Positions 7,523 to 16,731 of a stretch of DNA of 39,008 nt are shown here, in pieces (within the stretch, counting starts at the first letter, position 1; every line of letters starts with the position of its first letter). The position numbers were made by a program, and so were the translations under genes. This DNA is from Actinomycetes bacterium. Its GTDB lineage: Bacteria; Actinomycetota; Thermoleophilia; Solirubrobacterales; Solirubrobacteraceae. The notes under the pieces were generated by a model. That model saw only the letters and a program-made list of their open reading frames with translations, made no database searches and had not been told where the DNA came from. Location of the stretch: positions 1-39,008 of the forward strand of contig JAEXXR010000241.1 in assembly GCA_023405705.1 (NCBI GenBank), in the 5' to 3' direction.

Positions 7523-8986
7523 CTATGCCGGGATCTCGTCCCGAAGCACCCCGCGAGGATCGGGCGGTGCTGGCAGGACCTGCTCGTCGTCGGCGGCCTT
7601 GAGCGGCTGCGGCGATGCGACCGGTGTCGGATCGGCGGGGACAACGTCAACGGACGGTTGCTCGACGATGTCGGCGAGCCCTCCCCCGCCCGGGCAGCTC
7701 GGGAAGAAGCCGCAGTAGCGCTCGGAGCACAGAGTGTGTCTCGGGTCGGCGAAGTCCCAGGGTTCGTCCGGGCCGAACGCTGCGTTGAGCGCGACCATGC
7801 GGCGGGCGGCGGCCGCGTAGCGGAGCAGCGTCGAGCGCATCTGGCCGGCGCTGCGCCGGGCCGGAACCTGGGTCCAGCTCGTCGTTCTGCGCTGCTTCCC
7901 TGACTTGAGGACGATGTCCCAGACGAACACCTCGGCCGGGTTCTCCTCCAGGTGCCGCGCGAGCAGGTAGGTGGACGCCTGGACGTCCCCTTCGACAGCG
8001 TGGCCGTACAGCGACTTCGTCTTCACCTTGGTGTCGCGGACGCGCCGCTCCTCCTCGACGTCGATCGCGCCGATCACCGACCAGGCCGCCTCAGGTGCGA
8101 GCTTGAAGCGGAACCGGCGCTGCACGGCGATCGGGCTCGTGATCGTCGGGAGAATCCGGTCGGCGTACAGCGAGACGGCTGCTCGCGCCAGGTGCTCAGA
8201 CATCAAGCGCGGCTCCTCGGCCGTCCAGGCGACCTCATTGCGCTCGAGAAACCTGTCGCGGGCGGCATCGAACAGCTCCTTGAGCTCGCTTCCGGCCCTT
8301 GGAGGCTCGCCGGCGATGACTTCCGCTACGAGCTGACCGACGACCGCGTCGACGATCGAGCCGATCGCCATCGGGGGCGTGGCGGGGAAACGTTCACGAC
8401 GGAGGTGATGGCGACGCCACTCCTCCGGGCACTTCAGGAACATCGCCAGCGACGACGCCGAGAGGCAGTCGACCCGCGAGCCGTCGCAGCGCAGCGGGAG
8501 CTCTACGGGCACGGTGATCTGCGCGGCGAGCCGCTCGGCGACCTCGCTGCCGGCAGAGGTCGGATTCGGCACCGTCGACACCTCCGATCGGTGGAGTTTG
8601 GTTTCTCGGGCCGCGTCGGGCGAAGTCGCTGGCGCGGTCGCAGGGCGGGCTGCTCGTTCGAGCACAGCCCTGACCGGGCTGCGGCCGTATCGGTCCGGAT
8701 CGGCCGTGCGGATCGCGGCGGCGTGGAGCTGGCCTTGCCAGAACGGCCGGCGCCAGTCCGAACCGTACCTACGCTGCAGCGCGGGAACGAGTCGGACGAG
8801 GTCGGCGTCGGACATGCCGGCCTCGGCGGTCACCTCGACCGCGTCGACCAGCGCGAGCGCCTCCGTCTCGTCGAGGTCGTCGTCGCGCACGTTCGGCAGC
8901 GTCGCGTCGGTGAGCAGCGCGATCGTCGCGGCTCCGAAGCCAGCGGCCACGGCGACGTCGGCGAGCAGTCGGTGCGCCTCGCTCAT
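7523..8986 (-). CDS. PD-(D/E)XK nuclease with Fe-S cluster cysteines (Cas4/AddB-type)
   Basis: The 487-residue protein carries a RecB-family nuclease domain at about 174-435. Visible elements are LSASSLAMFLKCPEEW (175-190), catalytic Asp309 (GAIDV), the DTK pair Asp318-Lys320, and Gln336 (DVQASTYLL). Cys186 with Cys420, Cys425 and Cys431 matches the four-Cys [4Fe-4S] lock of Cas4 and AddB. The usual upstream His appears as Asp (GSIVDAVVG). Residues 1-110 are an unrecognised acidic N-terminal domain. Its ATG overlaps the stop of the bet-like gene by 4 nt, giving a 5' to 3' resection nuclease plus annealase pair as in phage recombination modules. No cas1/cas2 or CRISPR array is present, so a CRISPR role is unlikely. 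Confidence 0.88.
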   Translation of the reverse strand: MSEAHRLLADVAVAAGFGAATIALLTDATLPNVRDDDLDETEALALVDAVEVTAEAGMSDADLVRLVPALQRRYGSDWRRPFWQGQLHAAAIRTADPDRYGRSPVRAVLERAARPATAPATSPDAARETKLHRSEVSTVPNPTSAGSEVAERLAAQITVPVELPLRCDGSRVDCLSASSLAMFLKCPEEWRRHHLRRERFPATPPMAIGSIVDAVVGQLVAEVIAGEPPRAGSELKELFDAARDRFLERNEVAWTAEEPRLMSEHLARAAVSLYADRILPTITSPIAVQRRFRFKLAPEAAWSVIGAIDVEEERRVRDTKVKTKSLYGHAVEGDVQASTYLLARHLEENPAEVFVWDIVLKSGKQRRTTSWTQVPARRSAGQMRSTLLRYAAAARRMVALNAAFGPDEPWDFADPRHTLCSERYCGFFPSCPGGGGLADIVEQPSVDVVPADPTPVASPQPLKAADDEQVLPAPPDPRGVLRDEIPA

Positions 8987-9987
8987 CGGACTGCCACCGC
9001 CCGCAATGGCACATGCCGGATCCGATCGCGATCGATCGGCAGGGGCGGACCGGCGGCCGCCGGCGTCGCAGCGGCGCTCTGGCGCTTGCGACCAATCCAG
9101 CGCTCGAGGTTGTCCTGCGCCGCGCTCCAGCTGGTGCTGTGCGCGATCGCGAAGCCGACCGCGTCGAGCACCACCTCGCCTTCGACGCCGGCGTCAGCCG
9201 CTCCGGTCACCCAAGCGACGGCGCGCTGCGCGTCCGCCTGGCCCAGCGAGTCGATGCGGGCGCCGCTACCGGCGAGATGGGCGAGGCTGTGCGCGACCGT
9301 CGTCGAGTAGCCGTGCTCGCCGCATGCCTTCGCCAGTCCGCCGATCCCGGCGACGACCGCGCCAGCAGCCGGCCGCGACGCCGGCTTCGTCCGCCCGGCG
9401 CCCTCGGCGCGATCCAGCTCCTCGGCGGTGTAGAGACCGCCGAGCTCGTCGGGGAACGCCTTGCGCAGGGCGAGCGCCTCTGCGCACTTGGCGAGCATCA
9501 GCCGCGGCTTCTCCCGCCAGATGGCGAGCAGATTGCCGTCGTCGAACCGCTGGACGAACTCGTCGTAGTGGGCGACCGCCGTCAGCGGCTCGGCGTCGCC
9601 GTCGCGCCACACACCGGCGGCCGCCGCTTTCGGCGGTGTGGTCGCGAGCCAGGCGTCGACCCATCTGCCGTCGCTGCCGGTCCACAGCACTCTCGTCTGG
9701 CCGCGATAGCGGTTGGTGCGCTCGGCGGTCAGTCGAAGGCCGTCGATCGTCGCCTCGACCGACAACTGCTTTCTGCCGCGTCGCGATCGCTTCGTCGCGT
9801 AGATGTGCCGACGCAGCGGATCGAGCTGGCGCGCTTCGCAGACGGTGATGAAGTCCGCGAACTCCGCGTCGGTGAGGAGGTCGCCTTCCTCCCCTCTGGG
9901 GTACTCGTTGGAGCGCAGGACGCGCTTGACCTCGTCGCTGATGCGATAGGGGCGCCGCGCCGTCGGATGCGCGATCACGTTGGTCAT
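8983..9987 (-). CDS. bet: Bet/RecT-type single-strand annealing recombinase
   Basis: The protein has 334 residues from ATG 9987 (AAGGAG upstream). Residues 30-200 match the phage Bet/RecT family clearly: LTDAEFADFITVCEARQLDP, IYATKR, SVEATIDGLRLTAERTNRY, AHYDEFVQRF, and the highly characteristic MLAKCAEALALRKAFPDELG followed by LYTAEELD. Such proteins anneal complementary single strands in recombination. Residues 220-334 are an Ala-rich tail that may contact partners. The gene is translated just before the Fe-S nuclease (ATGA overlap) and 13 bp after parB, giving a recombination unit inside the maintenance operon. The longer open frame to 10332 runs through parB and is not used. Confidence 0.92.
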   Translation of the reverse strand: MTNVIAHPTARRPYRISDEVKRVLRSNEYPRGEEGDLLTDAEFADFITVCEARQLDPLRRHIYATKRSRRGRKQLSVEATIDGLRLTAERTNRYRGQTRVLWTGSDGRWVDAWLATTPPKAAAAGVWRDGDAEPLTAVAHYDEFVQRFDDGNLLAIWREKPRLMLAKCAEALALRKAFPDELGGLYTAEELDRAEGAGRTKPASRPAAGAVVAGIGGLAKACGEHGYSTTVAHSLAHLAGSGARIDSLGQADAQRAVAWVTGAADAGVEGEVVLDAVGFAIAHSTSWSAAQDNLERWIGRKRQSAAATPAAAGPPLPIDRDRIRHVPLRAVAVR

Positions 9988-10000
9988 GAAGGGCTCCTTC

Positions 10001-11701
10001 TCATCGCCGTGAGCGGCGCTTGACGGTTGCCGGGTCGACGATCGGAAGGTCGCCGTCCTGGTCGAGGTCGAGGAGGCCGCGGACCTTCTCGGCAAACTCG
10101 TCCGGCGCCAGCTCCCAGGCATCGGCGAGCGCGGCGAGCGCGGGCGCCATGCGGCCGGCCGGCGAGTCGTCGGCGATCGGGAGGCGCAGCTGCCGGTTGC
10201 GCATCCGACCGCCGACCTCGCGCGTGTCACAGAGGGCGCCGGCGGCGATCGCCGCGGCGGTGAGCCGCATCCCGCGGCGGACGTCGAGCGCCTCGATCTC
10301 GTGCTCGAAGCGCTGCTGGGCCTCCTCGGCACCGAGCGGCGGACGGTGGCGTGATTCGATCACTCCGCCCTCGACCGCCACGTCGTCCTGACGCCAGTCG
10401 CCACGGACGTGACCGAGCCCCTGACCGACGCGCAGCTGCCCGTGGAGGTGGCAGGCGCCGAGCACGAGCTGCTCGACCATCTCGTCGGCGTCGCAGCCGT
10501 CGTCTCCGGTGCTGACCGCCTCGCAGAAGCTGGCAAGGTGCCGGTTCCAGTCCACCGCCTCGGCCTTGATCGCCTCGATCGCCGCAGCCTCCTGCTCCAG
10601 CAGGTTGCTCTCGGGCTCGGTCGGTCTGGCGGTCGTCGAGTCGAGGATCCGCTGGGCCGCGCCGCTCGCCCATTCGAGCATCAGCATCGGGCTGGTGCAG
10701 ACGACGGCGCGCGAGAGGATCTCACCGTCGTCGTCGACCTTGGTGGCGAGGTCGACGATCGCGCCGGCTGGCGCGGTCTGTTTGATGCGGTGGACGTCGC
10801 TGGGCTCGACGTGCGCGAGCCGCTCGTCACGCTCGCGCTCGTCGAGCTTCCGAACCAGCGTGCGAGCATCCGAGATCACAACGGCGGTGCCCTCCGTGGG
10901 CCGCCCGCTGCACGGCTCGAGCTCGCTGGCGGCGCGCGCCAGGACCTCGGAGACGTCCAGCACGTCGAGGCCTCCGGTGAACGGCTCGGCGTAGGTGCCG
11001 TTGATGCGCCGGTCGCGGACGGCCTCGTACGTGACGAGGTCGGGACTGGCGGCGATGTCGCTGGCGGCGATCGTCTCCCCGGCTTGCTGCACGACGGCGT
11101 CGACGAGCGATCTGGCGCGTCTGGCGAGCGGCAGGAGCGCCTCGGCGGCTGCCTTGGTGAGCTTGCCCTGGTCGAGCTTCTGGAGTGCGCTCGCCGGCAG
11201 CGTTCTGGCGAGGCGCAGGTAGCCGGCGACCGTGCGTCTGTGAAGCGCCAGCTCGTCCGCGATCGCGTCGACGGTGAGTCTGCCTTCGGTGGCGTAGAGC
11301 TCGATCGCGCGCGCGGTCTCGCCGGTCTTCATCTGGATGCGCTGGAGGTTCTCGGTCAGCCCGATCGCGCGCGCCTCGTCCGCAGTCGTGCCGGGCGGGT
11401 GGATGACGGCGAGCAGCTGGCCTGTGCCGGCGCCCTCCTCGTACATCGCGCGGATCGCGGCGTAGCGGGATCTGCCGGCGACGAGGTCATAGCGGCGGCC
11501 GTCGTCGTCCGGCTCGCCGCGCTCGATGACATTGATGTTCTGGAGCTGCCCCCGGCGACCGAGGCTGCCCTGGAGCGCGGCCATCTCCTCGCGCTCGAAG
11601 CGCGGATTGCTGTGGTCGTCGAGAGCGATCTCGGTGACGTGCAGGATCGCGGCGGTGCGCGGCGCGTCGATGTCGCGAGTCGCCAACGTCAGCTGGGTCA
11701 T
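10001..11701 (-). CDS. parB: ParB/Spo0J-family protein, large
   Basis: The 566-residue protein starts at ATG 11701 after GGAGGG. Residues 15-135 are the ParB N-terminal nuclease-like/CTPase fold: NPR, then AGRSRYAAIRAMYEEG near 68-83 and the signature GLTENLQRIQMKTGETARAI near 112-131. A helix-turn-helix follows (LTVDAIADELALHRRTVAGY, about 137-160). The remaining 400 residues are unusual for ParB (most family members are about 300 residues) and helical, with unknown role. ParB clamps mark centromere-like sites for segregation, but element-borne ParB-like proteins can also be regulators or nucleases. No ParA partner lies next to it; a MinD-like protein is at 23550. Confidence 0.88.
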   Translation of the reverse strand: MTQLTLATRDIDAPRTAAILHVTEIALDDHSNPRFEREEMAALQGSLGRRGQLQNINVIERGEPDDDGRRYDLVAGRSRYAAIRAMYEEGAGTGQLLAVIHPPGTTADEARAIGLTENLQRIQMKTGETARAIELYATEGRLTVDAIADELALHRRTVAGYLRLARTLPASALQKLDQGKLTKAAAEALLPLARRARSLVDAVVQQAGETIAASDIAASPDLVTYEAVRDRRINGTYAEPFTGGLDVLDVSEVLARAASELEPCSGRPTEGTAVVISDARTLVRKLDERERDERLAHVEPSDVHRIKQTAPAGAIVDLATKVDDDGEILSRAVVCTSPMLMLEWASGAAQRILDSTTARPTEPESNLLEQEAAAIEAIKAEAVDWNRHLASFCEAVSTGDDGCDADEMVEQLVLGACHLHGQLRVGQGLGHVRGDWRQDDVAVEGGVIESRHRPPLGAEEAQQRFEHEIEALDVRRGMRLTAAAIAAGALCDTREVGGRMRNRQLRLPIADDSPAGRMAPALAALADAWELAPDEFAEKVRGLLDLDQDGDLPIVDPATVKRRSRR

Positions 11702-11717
11702 GGTGATGTTCCCTCCT

Positions 11718-11733
11718 GTCCCAGTATCGGGAC
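11718..11733. promoter_or_regulatory. Short inverted repeat upstream of parB
   Basis: GTCCC (11718-11722), a 6-bp spacer AGTATC, then GGGAC (11729-11733) lie 17 bp upstream of the parB start and next to its ribosome site. It could be an operator or a weak hairpin controlling translation. Nothing else was seen in the 71-bp gap. Confidence 0.35.
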
Positions 11734-11772
11734 TGACGGATGGGTGGTCGGTGTGCGGTCGAGCAGCGCCGT

Positions 11773-14700
11773 CTAGGCGCGCTGCTCGAGCAGGCGGGCG
11801 GCGACGTAGCCGATCGCTGTGGCGGTCTCGCCGAGCTGGAGATCTGCGGCGAGACCGGCGAACTGAGCTGCGAGGTGACTGCGGGCGCCGTCGCCGTCGA
11901 TGACCGCGGCGGCCTCCGCCGCGCGAGTGACGATCAGCTCCTGCAGATAGCGCATGAAGCTGTTCTCCATCTGCGGCACGACCACGTCGATCTCTCTCCA
12001 AGCCGAGCCGATCCGCGCCGCACGACCGTTCCGCTGCTCCCACCGATAGGGCGCACGTGGGAGGTCGATGTGCAGAACGCGACGAGCGCGCTGCAGGTTC
12101 TTCCCCCGCAGCGACTGCGGGCCGACCAGCAGTGCGTCGACCCCGCTGCCGTCGCGAAAGGCGCGACAGAGCGCGTGTCGCTCGGCCGCCGGCGTCTCGC
12201 CGGTCAACAGCCCGGCGTCGACGCCGTGCCGCTCGCGCAGCTCGTCGCGCAGGAGCCGCAACGGTGCGACGTACTCGCAGAACGCGAGGATCGGCTGTCT
12301 GGAAGCGACCGACTGCGCGATCAGCGACGCGTTGAGTCTGCGCATCGTCGGTGTCTGACCAGAGGCGGCGAGCTTGCGCAGGTCCGCGTCGATCGCCAGC
12401 AGCTGCGCCGCGTCGCTTCTGGACTGCAAGGCCGCCTCCCAGTCACAGGCGAGGCGGATCGCCAGCGGGCCCAGCTGATTGAGTGAGCGGCGAGCTTGCT
12501 CGAGGGCGAGCCGGTTCTCCTGGCCCGCTTGGCTGCCGTCGTCCAGCTCCCCGGCTCTCTCGACCGCCTCGACGAGCTGCTGGTAGACCTCGACGAGGCC
12601 GGCCTCTACCTTCTCGACCACGCGCCGCTCCAGCTGCGTCACGGGCACCTGCTGGACGATCACCTCGCCCAGCCGCGGCATGACGTCCTCGACCTCCTCG
12701 CTGGTCGGCCGGGCGACGACGACGCTGTAGGCGTCGTGCACCCGCGACGTGTCGGCGCTGGTGAGCCGCATCGCCCGCATCCGCCGGCGGGCGCGTCTGG
12801 CCACCTCCGGCGGGTGGTCGCGAGCGACGGCGACGAGTTCGACCAGGTCGGTCGCACCGGTCCGGATCGGCGTTGCCGTGATGACGACGGCGCGGTCGGC
12901 GTTGCCGCGAATCGCGCGGACGGCCCGCGCGGTTGCGCTCTGGCCGGCGAGGAAGTCTCCCTCGTCGATCAGCAGCGCGTCGAAGAAGCAGATCTCCGCC
13001 CCGGTGCTGTCCCGGCGTCCCAGTCGCGACAGGGCCCGAACTCCAACACGCGCCGTCGTACGGCCGCAGATCGCGACCGCCGGTCCGCTTCCGGCCTGCC
13101 GGTCCAACTCGCTCATCGTGCGGGCAGGGCTCTGCTCGCGGTCGATCACCGTCACATGCGCGTCACGCGTGAGGAAGCCCGGCTCGCCGCTGACGCCGAC
13201 GAGCACGTCGTCGAGCCACTGCGGGACCAGCTCGTCCTCGACGACTACCAGTGCGCGGAACGCCGGCGTCGTGCCGGCCCATCGGTTGAGCGCCTCGACG
13301 GCCATCGGTGACTTACCGGTCCCGGTGCCCGACGCCAAGACCGCGCCGTAGCGCGTCGCTTCGATCTGCGCGACGAGGCGCCGCTGGAAGCCGAACAGCT
13401 GCTCGCCGTTCGGCATCCGACCGCTGTCGCGCACCGGCGTCGTCAGCATCCGCACGACGTCGGCCACCTCGGGGTCGATCGCCGCCCGTCGCCCCTGTTC
13501 CTCGTGATGCTGCACGAGATCCATGGCGACCGCGACTGGCACCTCCTCGACCCGGATCGGATCGCCAGTCGGCTGTCCGACCTGCAGTTGGCCACGGCCG
13601 GGGAGCCCGGCGACCGGAGCGACGGCGAGTGTTCGGCGCGCCCGCTCGACCAGTTGCTCGGCGAGCGGCTGCTGCTCCGGGTCGAGCGCGAGCACCGGCG
13701 CCATCGTCTTCGTGAGCCCGTGGAGCAGGTTCGCCAACTGCGCCGGCGCGACGAGCTGGGTGCTCGCTCTGCTCGACGGGATCAGCGATGCATCGCCGAT
13801 CGCGCGGCTCTGAGCGAGACCGAGCTGTGCCCCGCGGCCGCGCGTCAACCGTGCGTAGAGCGACGGCGGCGGTCCCTCCCCGACGCCTCGTCGCAGCGTC
13901 TCGAGCGCGTCCGCGCATTCTCTCGCGGGGTCTCTGTACGACGTCGCCGTCCGCACCAGCGACTCGGCGATCGAGCTGCTTCTCGTCTCCACCGCGTCAC
14001 GCCGAAGCCCGTTGCCGATCCGGCCCACGAGCTGCACCAGCCGGTTGAGCTTCTCGTGATCGGCGCCGCTGAACGAGACCGTCTGATGCGCGCCGCGGAC
14101 CGCCCCGTGGTGGGTCGAGCTGTTCCCGTTGACCAGATAGCAGAGCTCGACGACCGGATCGACGAACCACTCCAAGCGCAGGCACGGCTCGCCGAGGTCG
14201 TCGTCCTCCAGCCAGTCGAGATCGCGCACCGCATGGCCGTCGCGGTCTCGCAGGACTCCGCGCCAGAGCGCCATCGGCCCGGGGGCGTGCGCGAGCAGAC
14301 GGTGCGCCCGAACCGAGAGCTCACCGCGCGTCGTGAAGTCGTCCTTCGGGACGATCACGTAGCCCGAGCCGGCGTTCGGCCCCGGCGCGACCTTGTCGCT
14401 GTTGACTGTCGACAGGCGGTAGCCGAAGTGCAGTTGCGACCAGTGCTCGCCGCTGGTCGGCAGGCCATGTCGCGGCGCGAGCACCGCCAGGCGGCGCCGC
14501 ACGACGAGCACCGCGAGCGCCTCGGCAACCAGGTCGGGATGCTCGACGCAGAGCAACGGGGCGCTGCGATCGAGCTCGGCGGCGCGGTCGATTCGACGCT
14601 TCTGCTGGGCGATCTCGTCGAAGACGTGCGGCCAGGCGGTTTTCGCGAGCTCGGGGTCGCTGCGATCCGGCGGCTGACGCAACAATGCGCCGGCCGCCTC

Positions 14701-14811
14701 GCGGTCGACGCCGTAGTCACGCAGTTGCGGCTCGAGCGGGTCCGCCCGCCGGCTGCCGATCCGCTCCTTCAGCACGAGCGGCAACTCGGGGGTGAGGTTG
14801 CTCTCCGTCAC
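11773..14811 (-). CDS. Large SNF2-type superfamily 2 helicase-like ATPase
   Basis: The 1012-residue protein has an unrecognised N-terminal half (1-460) and an SF2 ATPase core. Visible motifs are motif I ASGTGTGKS (about 492-500), motif II IDEGD (about 613; DEGD in place of DEAH), motif III ITATPIRTG (about 641), and in the second lobe ILAFCEY, LLVGPQSLRGKNLQ and motif VI EQRNGRAARIGS (about 923-934). SNF2 proteins translocate on duplex DNA and remodel bound proteins. The start was set at GTG 14811 because AAGGAGGT lies 5 nt upstream; an ATG at 14826 has no ribosome site. It sits between parB and the vWA/MoxR pair in one transcript, so it may clear or load proteins on the element DNA. That is inference. 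Confidence 0.85.
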   Translation of the reverse strand: MTESNLTPELPLVLKERIGSRRADPLEPQLRDYGVDREAAGALLRQPPDRSDPELAKTAWPHVFDEIAQQKRRIDRAAELDRSAPLLCVEHPDLVAEALAVLVVRRRLAVLAPRHGLPTSGEHWSQLHFGYRLSTVNSDKVAPGPNAGSGYVIVPKDDFTTRGELSVRAHRLLAHAPGPMALWRGVLRDRDGHAVRDLDWLEDDDLGEPCLRLEWFVDPVVELCYLVNGNSSTHHGAVRGAHQTVSFSGADHEKLNRLVQLVGRIGNGLRRDAVETRSSSIAESLVRTATSYRDPARECADALETLRRGVGEGPPPSLYARLTRGRGAQLGLAQSRAIGDASLIPSSRASTQLVAPAQLANLLHGLTKTMAPVLALDPEQQPLAEQLVERARRTLAVAPVAGLPGRGQLQVGQPTGDPIRVEEVPVAVAMDLVQHHEEQGRRAAIDPEVADVVRMLTTPVRDSGRMPNGEQLFGFQRRLVAQIEATRYGAVLASGTGTGKSPMAVEALNRWAGTTPAFRALVVVEDELVPQWLDDVLVGVSGEPGFLTRDAHVTVIDREQSPARTMSELDRQAGSGPAVAICGRTTARVGVRALSRLGRRDSTGAEICFFDALLIDEGDFLAGQSATARAVRAIRGNADRAVVITATPIRTGATDLVELVAVARDHPPEVARRARRRMRAMRLTSADTSRVHDAYSVVVARPTSEEVEDVMPRLGEVIVQQVPVTQLERRVVEKVEAGLVEVYQQLVEAVERAGELDDGSQAGQENRLALEQARRSLNQLGPLAIRLACDWEAALQSRSDAAQLLAIDADLRKLAASGQTPTMRRLNASLIAQSVASRQPILAFCEYVAPLRLLRDELRERHGVDAGLLTGETPAAERHALCRAFRDGSGVDALLVGPQSLRGKNLQRARRVLHIDLPRAPYRWEQRNGRAARIGSAWREIDVVVPQMENSFMRYLQELIVTRAAEAAAVIDGDGARSHLAAQFAGLAADLQLGETATAIGYVAARLLEQRA

Positions 14812-14856
14812 GGAGACCTCCTTCATCGTGGTGGGCCGCCTCGTCGGAGGCGGTAG

Positions 14857-16704
14857 TCAGGCGCGTCTTGTCACCGTCGCGCGAATGCGGGCCCGCCGCC
14901 CCGTGCGGTGCGCGAGCACGAGCTCGCGGAAGACGTCGGCGACGACACGACCGAGTTGCAGCGGCTGCTCGATCGCCACCGGTACGCCGACGTGATCGGT
15001 CGGCTCGCGACCGACGGTGATCGTGAGCGCGGCGACGCCGCTGCGCACGTAGGGCTCCAGCAGTCGACGATCCTCGTCCGGGTAGATCCAGTCTCCGTCG
15101 GAGACGACGACCAGGAGACGAGGGGCGTGCGGATCGCGCATGTCGATCCGTTCGGTCGCGCGCTCGAACGCCTGCCGTACGAACATCGTGCCGCCGTCGG
15201 CATCGATGACCGGCACCAACCGTGGCGGCGTCGCCGGGTCGATGATCGGCGCCACCTGGTTGCCGAAGCCGACCATCGCAACCCGACCGCGGAGCAGGAC
15301 CGCCGTGCGCGCGAGCGCCCAGCCGATGCCCGTCGCCTGCTCGATCCAGCTCCCCATGCTGCCACTCGTGTCGAGCAGCACGATGATCCGTGGGTCGCGG
15401 AGTCGGTCGATCGACCGCTCGAGCCGTGCGAACGGCTCAGCGGACGGCGCGAGACCCCGCGCCAGCTGAGCCTCGCGGTGAATCATCTGCACCGCGTCGA
15501 TGCCGCCGGGCGGGAAGCGCTGCAGCATCCGGCGGTCGTTGGCCACCGGCACCATCGACAGACGCCGCGCGAGGTCGCGCGCGATCTTCTCCTCCTCGGT
15601 CGTCGGCGAGCGCCACGTTTCGACTGGATCGAACGGGCTGCCGGCGATCCCGGCGAGAGACCCGCGCTGCGCCCGACGCGTCGCGTCTCGGTCGGCGTCG
15701 CGTGTACTGGCCCGCTGCGCGACGACCGCCCGCGCTCGCTCGTGGCGCTCCAGCGCCGTTCTCGCCGGTGGCCACGCGGCGGGGTCGACTTGCTGCTGCG
15801 CCTGATGGATCGCCTCGATCTGCGCCGCCGTCAGCTCGCCCTCGGAGTCACTGGCGGCACCCGTAGCACCTACGCGAGCGCTCTCACCGGCGCCCTCCCC
15901 CTGCCCGCCGTCACCGGCGTCCGCCGCATCGAGGCCCTGTTGCTCGAGCAGGCTCCGCAACCGCTCGCAGCAGTCGCGCATGCCGTCGGCGTCGTCGTCG
16001 GCGAGCACGACGACGTCCTCCGCCAGGCCGTCGAGAGCGCTCAGCAGCCCGGGCTCCAACGCACGTGCGAGCGCCGTACGGCAGCGCGCGGCGACGGCGT
16101 GGTGGAGCAGCTGGCCGTGCTCGGCGCCAAGCGTGCGCAGCGCGCTGTCGACCAGCGCGAGCACCTCGCCGGCGTCGACGGCGTCGGCGAGATCTCTGAG
16201 GCGGAACTCGGTGAACGCGTACCCGTAGCAGCCGCGGTACCACGGGTTGCGTCGTCCCATCGACGCCTCCATCCGAGGCTCCTCGAGCATCGCGCGTTCG
16301 TTGGCGAAGCCCGCCTTCGCCACCGCCTCGATCACGGCCGGCACGGTGCAGAGCACATGGCCGAGCTCGTGCGCGAGCACGCCATAGGCCGCAAGCGCCC
16401 GACGCTGCTCTTCGGGCGTCGCCAGCTCCAAGAGCGGGCGCTGTCTGTCGGCTGGCCGCTCAGGATCAGCGGACCACAGCCACCCCGACATGACGACCAG
16501 CGCCCGCGTCAGATCGGCGCACGCGACTCCGAGCACCTGCAGGCCAGGGCGGGTCTTCACGACGGTGACGCGCCCGCCGGTCGCCTCGCGGGCGATCTCG
16601 GCGAGCACGCCGACCAACTGCAGCCAGTCGGGGTCGAGCCGACTGATCGAGTGGTCCCGCGCGACGGCATCGACGAGCGTCGCGCGCAGGTCTCCGAGGG
16701 GCAT
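14857..16704 (-). CDS. HExxH metallopeptidase-like / von Willebrand A protein
   Basis: The 615-residue protein starts at ATG 16704 after AAAGGAGG. Residues 100-125 contain AHELGH (His112, Glu113, His116), a zinc-peptidase-type motif. The middle (about 270-380) is Gln/Ala/Arg-rich and acidic. Residues about 435-610 are a vWA domain with a complete MIDAS start (LLDTSGSMG near 441) and later GGTMF and VSDGDW. This order resembles the DUF2201/vWA-like family often paired with MoxR AAA ATPases, and the MoxR-type gene is indeed directly upstream (27-bp gap). Such pairs act as metal-dependent chaperone or remodelling machines. Whether the HELGH motif is catalytic is unknown. Confidence 0.85.
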   Translation of the reverse strand: MPLGDLRATLVDAVARDHSISRLDPDWLQLVGVLAEIAREATGGRVTVVKTRPGLQVLGVACADLTRALVVMSGWLWSADPERPADRQRPLLELATPEEQRRALAAYGVLAHELGHVLCTVPAVIEAVAKAGFANERAMLEEPRMEASMGRRNPWYRGCYGYAFTEFRLRDLADAVDAGEVLALVDSALRTLGAEHGQLLHHAVAARCRTALARALEPGLLSALDGLAEDVVVLADDDADGMRDCCERLRSLLEQQGLDAADAGDGGQGEGAGESARVGATGAASDSEGELTAAQIEAIHQAQQQVDPAAWPPARTALERHERARAVVAQRASTRDADRDATRRAQRGSLAGIAGSPFDPVETWRSPTTEEEKIARDLARRLSMVPVANDRRMLQRFPPGGIDAVQMIHREAQLARGLAPSAEPFARLERSIDRLRDPRIIVLLDTSGSMGSWIEQATGIGWALARTAVLLRGRVAMVGFGNQVAPIIDPATPPRLVPVIDADGGTMFVRQAFERATERIDMRDPHAPRLLVVVSDGDWIYPDEDRRLLEPYVRSGVAALTITVGREPTDHVGVPVAIEQPLQLGRVVADVFRELVLAHRTGRRARIRATVTRRA

Positions 16705-16731
16705 CTCTGCCTCCTTTCACTGGCATTTCGG

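Noticed and set aside
5636..7903. Plus-strand open frame of 755 residues
   Set aside because: It is antisense to several small genes with good ribosome sites and a terminator, and its composition is the Arg/Pro/Ser mix typical of shadows.
7523..8986. Cas4 as sign of a CRISPR system
   Set aside because: No cas1, cas2 or repeat-spacer array is present; the neighbour is a Bet annealase, which points to a recombination role.
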